Assembly: GCA_017479785.1 (NCBI GenBank)
Contig: JAFVBT010000071.1
Location: 1 to 11,095 of the forward strand
Direction of reading: 5' to 3'
DNA length: 11,095 nucleotides
DNA from: Alphaproteobacteria bacterium
Lineage (GTDB): Bacteria; Pseudomonadota; Alphaproteobacteria; RF32; CAG-239
The position numbers and the translations under genes are program-made. Under the pieces are notes generated by a model. That model was given only the letters and a program-made list of their open reading frames with translations, had not been told where the DNA came from and made no database searches. This document shows positions 7,943-11,095 of the stretch, piece by piece. The stretch's first letter is position 1; each line of letters opens with the position of its first letter.

Positions 7943-8356
7943 TTACTTTCCTGAACTACCGCCTGTTGTGTTGCCTTTGCTGGTTGGATTTTTTGTCGGG
8001 TCTTGCGATTCGGTTGTTATTTTTTCGGTTCCGGATGCCGAGGCTGTGCTCACATCTAGCGCTTGATCACCGTCCTCTCTTACCCATGATATTATTGCGC
8101 CCATAACACTCAGGAAAAAGCAACTCATCATTATATATGCAAGAGTTTTCCATGATAGCTTATTAAAAATAGCCATAAAGGTAAAAACAATCAACCCGAT
8201 GGCCGCAATAACATAGCCGACGGAAGTCAGTCCGCCGCCGATAACCTCTGCACGCAGCGCCAACTCGCCAAAAATATCGTCAGCAGCAAAAGCTGCGGTG
8301 GAATACAGCATACCGCCAAGGATTAATGAAAACAATTTCCAAATATTTTTCCGCAT
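7943..8356 (-). CDS. VirB2/TrbC-like pilin, fourth in the array
   Basis: A 137-residue protein with a signal peptide at 1-24 (AFA before the cut) and two hydrophobic segments at about 43-63 and 71-91, separated by a short basic loop (NKLSWK), the standard VirB2/TrbC pilin topology. Its distinct tail (95-137) is Ser/Thr/Gly-rich and hydrophilic. The ATG at 8356 is chosen over an in-frame ATG at 8371 because GAGGGG lies between them at correct spacing. It starts 16 nt after the third pilin gene. It is the most divergent of the four in its core, and may be a minor subunit rather than the main pilin. Confidence 0.75.
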   Translation of the reverse strand: MRKNIWKLFSLILGGMLYSTAAFAADDIFGELALRAEVIGGGLTSVGYVIAAIGLIVFTFMAIFNKLSWKTLAYIMMSCFFLSVMGAIISWVREDGDQALDVSTASASGTEKITTESQDPTKNPTSKGNTTGGSSGK

Positions 8357-8372
8357 ATTGTTTCCCCTCATT

Positions 8373-8696
8373 CTAGTTACCGGCTCCCAAGTCTGCGCCG
8401 GTTGCAATACCGCCCACACTGTTTGCAAAGGCAATGACAAAAACGCCGATTAAAATTGCCACAAACCATTTCCAGTTAAAACTGCCGAACATACCGGCAA
8501 TGCAAACGCAGGCAATGCCGATTGTTGCCGCCGGATAAATAACTCGGCGCAAGCCTTCAAAAATTGTGTTACCGGCGGCGTACAATTTGTCGAAAGTTTC
8601 GGCAGAGGCATCCGTTGCACACAAAAATAAAGAAAGCACCATCATAATTGTGTACTTATTGTTCCATAAAAAATTCTTTATTTTTCTGTACAACAT
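8373..8696 (-). CDS. VirB2/TrbC-like pilin, third in the array
   Basis: A 107-residue protein. The start at 8696 has AGGAGG about 6 nt upstream; an in-frame ATG at 8741 would extend it by 15 residues through a hairpin and lacks a good ribosome binding site. Signal peptide 1-32 (ASA before the cut), hydrophobic segments at about 52-70 and 76-95 around a NWKW loop, then a very short tail ending GAGN. The short tail contrasts with the longer tails of the other three. The first residues (KIKNFL, NNK) resemble the starts of pilins 1 and 2, consistent with shared ancestry. Confidence 0.78.
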   Translation of the reverse strand: MLYRKIKNFLWNNKYTIMMVLSLFLCATDASAETFDKLYAAGNTIFEGLRRVIYPAATIGIACVCIAGMFGSFNWKWFVAILIGVFVIAFANSVGGIATGADLGAGN

Positions 8697-8720
8697 TGTC
8701 GCCTCCTGCCTTAACGCTGC

Positions 8721-8739
8721 GGAGAGAGAAGCTCTCTCC
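8721..8739 (-). other. RNA hairpin between pilin genes 2 and 3
   Basis: GGAGAGAG (8721-8728) and CTCTCTCC (8732-8739) form a perfect 8-bp stem with a 3-nt loop, 24 nt after the second pilin stop. No T-run follows on the minus strand, so it is not an intrinsic terminator. It may protect the upstream mRNA end or mark a processing site. Confidence 0.6.
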
Positions 8740-8762
8740 ACAACATTTGCAATACCTTAAAT

Positions 8763-9248
8763 TTATGGAGAAACTCCGCCTGTCGGTGCTCCTGCCCCGC
8801 CGCCAACGACAGCAAAACTGCCATAGGTGTCCTCGAGATTTGTGGTTCCTCCGCCGGCACCGCCGAGAACGGCCGCATCTGCCGCGTAGTTAATAACATA
8901 ACCGGCAGCTGCAACAACAGCTAAACCGAATGCTAAAGCAGAAAACCAACCCCATCTGACCTTACCGAAAATTGCTTGGAAGGCCAAAGCAATCAAACCG
9001 AAACCGCCAATAATGAAGATAATCATCTTGGAATTTTTGAATAAATTTATCAGCTTAGCGGCGGCAACATTAAATATGGCACTTGTACTATTCAGATTAA
9101 AAGATGCCGCTCTCGTCCCGTCATGCAATTTGTCTTGCACACTGTCAACTTGCGCATAAGCATCGGCAACATTGAAGAGCATTAAGAATAGACACAACAG
9201 CACCATACACTTATTGCTTTTCAAAAAGTTTCCTATTTTCCTAAACAT
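8763..9248 (-). CDS. VirB2/TrbC-like pilin, second in the array, with Gly-rich tail
   Basis: A 161-residue protein with GGAGG 5-6 nt before the ATG. Signal peptide through about 30-32 (ADA or AYA). A mature N-terminal extension (33-62) is absent from the other pilins. The core (64-117) is nearly identical to pilin 1, with hydrophobic segments at about 75-92 and 99-120 around GKVRWGW. The tail (127-161) is Gly-rich and shares only an LEDTxG motif with pilin 1. It lies between two intergenic hairpins. A structural pilus subunit is likely; the N-terminal extension and tail may change what is exposed on the pilus surface (inference). Confidence 0.8.
   Translation of the reverse strand: MFRKIGNFLKSNKCMVLLCLFLMLFNVADAYAQVDSVQDKLHDGTRAASFNLNSTSAIFNVAAAKLINLFKNSKMIIFIIGGFGLIALAFQAIFGKVRWGWFSALAFGLAVVAAAGYVINYAADAAVLGGAGGGTTNLEDTYGSFAVVGGGAGAPTGGVSP
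8974..9008. repeat. 35-bp exact repeat between pilin genes, copy 1 (pairs with 9495-9529)
   Basis: Identical to 9495-9529 (offset 521 bp), inside a longer, highly similar stretch encoding the shared pilin core around the first hydrophobic segment. Third-position identity over 35 bp points to recent duplication or gene conversion. Confidence 0.85.
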
Positions 9249-9266
9249 AATACCCTCCTATCTTTT

Positions 9267-9293
9267 GGGAACGGTGCGCGAAACACCGTTCCC
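9267..9293 (-). other. Strong RNA hairpin between pilin genes 1 and 2
   Basis: GGGAACGGTG (9267-9276) and CACCGTTCCC (9284-9293) form a perfect 10-bp, GC-rich stem with a 7-nt loop, in the 56-bp gap after the first pilin stop. On the minus strand the following bases are AAAAGATAGGAGG, not a T-run, so it is not a standard terminator. It could block 3' exonucleases and raise the amount of pilin 1 mRNA; that role is inferred. Confidence 0.7.
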
Positions 9294-9304
9294 TTCTAGT
9301 CACA

Positions 9305-9685
9305 TTAATATTTAGACCCCATATTCTCGCCATCCATACCTTGACTGTTACCGAGGGTATCTTCAAGATCTCCGGAGGCTGACATTACAGCGTTATTATT
9401 TGCGGCATATGTGATGATGGAACTTGCGGCAGCCACAACAGCCAAACCGAAGGCGAGTGCTGCAAACCAAGCCCACTTTACCTTACCGAAGATAGCTTGG
9501 AAGGCCAAAGCAATCAAACCGAAACCGCCGATAATAAAGATTATCATTTTGGCGTTTTTAAACAAACTAACCAACTTTGCGCCCGCCGTGGTGAAAACGG
9601 AAGCGTCTGCATCGCCCATCATAGCAACCGTAAACAATGCGGTCATAACTGCCACGCTGAGCAAATTATTTTTCAAGAATTTCAT
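9305..9685 (-). CDS. VirB2/TrbC-like pilin, first gene of the T4SS operon
   Basis: A 126-residue protein with AAGGAG 8 nt before the ATG, the strongest ribosome binding site of the operon. Signal peptide 1-28 (ADA before the cut). The mature protein has hydrophobic segments at about 47-64 and 73-94 separated by GKVKWAW, the usual hairpin topology of VirB2/TrbC pilins, and a short acidic tail with LEDTLG. The core (36-88) is almost identical to pilin 2. First position, strong ribosome binding site and a downstream stabilising-type hairpin make it the best candidate for the major pilin. The fold call comes from topology and operon context; VirB2 sequences are poorly conserved. Confidence 0.8.
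   Translation of the reverse strand: MKFLKNNLLSVAVMTALFTVAMMGDADASVFTTAGAKLVSLFKNAKMIIFIIGGFGLIALAFQAIFGKVKWAWFAALAFGLAVVAAASSIITYAANNNAVMSASGDLEDTLGNSQGMDGENMGSKY
9495..9529. repeat. 35-bp exact repeat between pilin genes, copy 2 (pairs with 8974-9008)
   Basis: Encodes the same GFGLIALAFQA-containing core segment as the partner copy. Flanking bases differ mostly at silent sites. Confidence 0.85.
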
Positions 9686-9721
9686 TTTCGTTCTCCTTCA
9701 CAAATTTCCTTTTACAATTTT

Positions 9722-9751
9722 ATGATAACGCATTTTTTGTTAAAATGCCAG
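9722..9751 (-). promoter_or_regulatory. Candidate promoter of the T4SS operon
   Basis: On the minus strand CTGGCA (9751-9746) and TATCAT (9727-9722) are separated by 18 bp, matching 4 of 6 and 5 of 6 consensus positions. Predicted start near 9715 gives a 30-nt leader with the AAGGAG site. The non-genic stretch 9686-10068 otherwise holds AT-rich DNA, one palindromic element and a terminator. Other AT-rich hexamers upstream could also serve, so the exact site is uncertain. Confidence 0.35.
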
Positions 9752-9887
9752 AAATTTCGCTTTAGCATAACTCATTGTTTTTGCTTAATAAAACTGGCTG
9801 TAACAAAAAATTCACAATTCGCGCTACATATGTACGATAATTTTTGTAGCATAAAAAAGTAAACAAATTAATAACGATTCTATTGCG

Positions 9888-9990
9888 GTCATTCTTCCCT
9901 GAACGTCAGTGAAGGGGAGAATCTCCATCAACCAGCACCGGTGCCAAAACGAGGGAGATTCTCGCCGGCGCTACGCTTGGCAAGAATGAC
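9888..9990. repeat. Divergent REPIN-like palindromic element
   Basis: The element begins GTCATTCTT and ends with its inverse AAGAATGAC, with GAGAATCTCC-type inner ends, so two half-elements face each other. The right half reads, inverted, GTC-ATTCTTGCC-(AAGCGTAGCGCC)-GGCGAGAAT-CTC. Outer GTC/CTC and the central GCGTAGCG match the elements at 10704-11095, but the stem arms differ (ATTCTTGCC instead of ATTGCGA). It lies between the lipoprotein terminator and the T4SS promoter. Confidence 0.7.
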
Positions 9991-10011
9991 ATACCATAAG
10001 AATGACATTTT

Positions 10012-10050
10012 AAAAAAGGACACCCCCGTTGTCTTGCGACAACAGGGGCG
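10012..10050 (-). terminator. Rho-independent terminator of the small-gene cluster
   Basis: GTTGTC (10028-10033) pairs with GACAAC (10038-10043), extended by CCCC/GGGG across a single unpaired A, around a TTGC loop. Reading on the minus strand, a run of six Ts (10017-10012) follows 10 nt further on. It lies 19 nt after the lipoprotein stop. On the plus strand the hairpin is followed by CGTTTTCTTC, so it may work in both directions. Confidence 0.75.
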
Positions 10051-10068
10051 TTTTCTTCAAATTACGGA

Positions 10069-10272
10069 TTAAGGCTTGAAATAGTGCCTACCGTAATTTG
10101 GTGTCACCACCACGACTCTTGCTGGTGGCGGTGGAGGCGTTGGCCTCACTACCACTACTGGAGGTGGTGGGGGTGGCATCATGGGATCGTACGCGCAGAC
10201 GCAGCTGCTCACACTAGTTCCCGTTATGATAACACCACCCAAAAGAGCGATGATAGATAAAATCTTCTTCAT
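10069..10272 (-). CDS. Small proline-rich lipoprotein
   Basis: A 67-residue protein. Residues 1-23 are a lipoprotein-type signal (KK, hydrophobic LSIIALLGGVII) ending in VSS-C24, which fits a relaxed lipobox. The 44-residue mature part has two proline runs (PPPPPP near 33-38 and PPPPP near 46-50), each followed by a valine run, and an aromatic/basic end YGRHYFKP. Such Pro/Val-rich small lipoproteins occur in cell envelopes, but I know no assigned function. The ribosome binding site is weak (AAAGAG very close to ATG). It is the third of three packed small ORFs and is followed by a terminator, which supports it being a real gene. Membrane side not determinable with confidence. Confidence 0.7.
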   Translation of the reverse strand: MKKILSIIALLGGVIITGTSVSSCVCAYDPMMPPPPPPVVVVRPTPPPPPARVVVVTPNYGRHYFKP

Positions 10273-10277
10273 ACTCT

Positions 10278-10355
10278 TTATTTTTTTTGACCCACAGACA
10301 TAAGTTCGGAAAGTCCTGTTCGTTTCAATGCTGATAGAACTCCGTTAATTTTCAT
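10278..10355 (-). CDS. Possible 25-residue peptide ORF
   Basis: Reads MKINGVLSALKRTG then SELMSVGQKK. The ATG overlaps the stop of the 47-codon ORF (ATGA), and its stop is 5 nt before the lipoprotein start, so all three are packed like an operon. It is basic and mildly amphipathic, with no clear ribosome binding site of its own. Translation would have to be coupled. It could equally be chance; its only support is the tight packing. Confidence 0.3.
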   Translation of the reverse strand: MKINGVLSALKRTGLSELMSVGQKK

Positions 10356-10495
10356 ATTGGCAAAACATCCATACACCGATTACTAAACTTCATCAGGCGA
10401 CCTTGCTCTTTATTGTAGGTCTTAAGGAACATTTTTTGCGCGTATAAAAACAACGGTATCAACATTGCCACAAACACTATTTCTTTAGTATCCAT
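10352..10495 (-). CDS. Possible 47-residue single-pass membrane protein
   Basis: A short ORF starting MDTKEIVFVAMLIPLFLYAQ, with one hydrophobic segment at about 6-20, then a basic cytoplasmic-type tail (KMFLKTYNK, R34, K37, R40) and a cysteine at 41. The first residues are acidic and lack a cleavable signal shape, so it would stay anchored. It is the first ORF after a good promoter and a 128-nt leader, and overlaps the next ORF by 4 nt. The ribosome binding site is poor. Composition is protein-like rather than random, but no family is recognised. Confidence 0.45.
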   Translation of the reverse strand: MDTKEIVFVAMLIPLFLYAQKMFLKTYNKEQGRLMKFSNRCMDVLPI

Positions 10496-10524
10496 CTGCA
10501 GATCTTGTTCATATTCTGTTTTTG

Positions 10525-10615
10525 ATAGGGATTATGCTATAAAGACATATTCCTTCTCGCCAACAAAAAGTTGAACAAAAAAGTAATATATACATCCTTA
10601 AAACATAATCCCTAT
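10525..10615 (-). promoter_or_regulatory. Inverted repeat in the leader of the small-gene cluster
   Basis: ATAGGGATTATG (10525-10536) is the exact reverse complement of CATAATCCCTAT (10604-10615): 12-bp arms with 67 bases between. If transcription starts near 10623, the first arm lies about 8 nt into the RNA and the second ends 29 nt before the 47-codon ORF, so the leader could fold into a long closed loop. Alternatives are paired operator sites or a small mobile-element remnant; no target duplication is seen at its edges. It matches no riboswitch I recognise. Confidence 0.5.
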
Positions 10616-10629
10616 TTATAATCATTTTT

Positions 10630-10658
10630 ATCATAACCGATTTTTTTTCAAATTGCAA
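10630..10658 (-). promoter_or_regulatory. Sigma-70-type promoter of the small-gene cluster
   Basis: TTGCAA (10658-10653) and TATGAT (10635-10630) on the minus strand are separated by exactly 17 bp, with 4 of 6 and 5 of 6 consensus matches. Expected start is near 10623. It is the best promoter-like match I found in the window, and lies just downstream of the REP array. Confidence 0.55.
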
Positions 10659-10703
10659 GACATTTTTGCGAAAATTCTATTTTTTTGACAAAAAGCAGTA
10701 TGC

Positions 10704-10813
10704 GTCATTGCGAGGAGCCGAAGGCGACGCGGCAATCTCCGTCAACAGGCACCGTATTCAATAGACCATCCGCACGGCGACGCGGGAGATTGCTTCGCTA
10801 CGCTCGCAATGAC
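10704..10813. repeat. REPIN-like palindromic element 1
   Basis: Left half starts GTCATTGCGAGGAGC and ends GCAATCTCC. Right half is the inverse (GGGAGATTGC to GCAATGAC). Each half is itself a hairpin closed by ATTGC/GCAAT. The left half has an inner GCC-GAA-GGC stem. About 44 bp of non-palindromic sequence separates the halves. Confidence 0.85.
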
Positions 10814-10845
10814 AGTGAAAAAAATGCTCGCAATTACTTTGCTCT

Positions 10846-10960
10846 GTCATTGCGAGGAGCGGTGTTAACCGCGACGCGGCAATCTCATGCGGATTGCACC
10901 GTATTCAACAGACTATCCGCACAACAACGAGGGAGATTGCTTCGCTACGCTCGCAATGAC
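10846..10960. repeat. REPIN-like palindromic element 2
   Basis: Same outer arms as element 1, but the left half's inner stem is GCGGT-GTTA-ACCGC. It is tandemly repeated 189 bp later as element 3. There is no protein-coding frame in this area. Confidence 0.85.
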
Positions 10961-11002
10961 GTGCAACAACGAGGGGGATTGCTTCGCTACGCTCGCAATG
11001 AC
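10961..11002. repeat. Extra tandem copy of the right REP half
   Basis: A 42-bp unit nearly identical to 10919-10960, containing the ATTGCTTCGCTACGCTCGCAAT hairpin split as ATTGC/GCAAT arms. It makes this element lopsided: one left half followed by two right halves. Confidence 0.85.
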
Positions 11003-11034
11003 AGTGAAAAATATACTCACAATTACTTTGCTCT

Positions 11035-11095
11035 GTCATTGCGAGGAGCGGTGTTAACCGCGACGCGGCAATCTCATGCGGATTGCACCGTATTC
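11035..11095. repeat. REPIN-like palindromic element 3, cut by window edge
   Basis: Identical to 10846-10906 over the visible 61 bp. The preceding spacer also matches the one before element 2 with a few changes, so a 189-bp unit is tandemly repeated. Confidence 0.85.

Noticed and set aside
8697..8741. Upstream start (8741) for pilin 3
   Set aside because: The extension would translate the intergenic hairpin and spoil the signal-peptide start. AGGAGG is correctly placed for 8696.
9267..9293. Intrinsic terminator after pilin 1
   Set aside because: No T-run follows the stem in the direction of the operon; an A-run follows instead.
10525..10615. Miniature insertion element defined by the 12-bp inverted repeat
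   Set aside because: No target-site duplication at the edges, and the repeat sits exactly within a predicted leader. Kept as a regulatory candidate, though not excluded.
10704..11095. CRISPR array
   Set aside because: Repeats are palindromic, of mixed orientation, with 42- and 189-bp periods and similar rather than unique spacers. No cas genes are present.

Overview
The window carries one long gene cluster of a P-type (VirB/Trb-like) type IV secretion system (T4SS), all on the minus strand. It runs from about 9685 down past the left edge. To its right are a group of very small minus-strand genes and a block of palindromic REP-type repeats. Base composition is moderate to slightly AT-rich by eye. 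Most starts have clear Shine-Dalgarno sequences (AAGGAG, GGAGG). That, the VirB-type machinery and the REP style fit a Gram-negative proteobacterium. An uncultured or host-associated alphaproteobacterium is my guess, but no marker gene here proves it.

Layout in transcription order (right to left): 11095-10704 is an array of REP/REPIN-like palindromes, the last one cut by the window edge. At 10658-10630 there is a good promoter, followed by a leader with a perfect 12-bp inverted repeat. Three tiny packed ORFs follow (47, 25 and 67 codons, the last a proline-rich lipoprotein), ending at a terminator at 10050-10012. A second, sequence-divergent palindromic element lies at 9990-9888. The T4SS operon starts with a candidate promoter at 9751-9722 and continues with four VirB2/TrbC-like pilin genes, a small secreted protein of unknown function, virB3-like, virB4, and three large secreted proteins. 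The third of these is cut by the left edge. VirB6, VirB8-VirB10, VirB11 and a VirD4 coupling protein are not in the window and may lie beyond the left edge.

How the genes could work together: VirB4 is the ATPase that drives pilus assembly and secretion, with VirB3 as its small membrane partner. The four pilin-like proteins supply pilus subunits. The three large exported proteins sit where virB5 normally sits. They are far larger than VirB5, carry repeats, and two share a Gly/Ala-rich C-terminal module, so they look like lineage-specific surface or translocation-channel components. RNA hairpins after the first two pilin genes could tune the relative amounts of the pilins.

The most unusual points are the pilin multiplication with conserved cores and divergent tails, the repeat-bearing oversized proteins in the virB5 position, the structured leader with mini-operon, and REP arms that differ in sequence yet keep their pairing.
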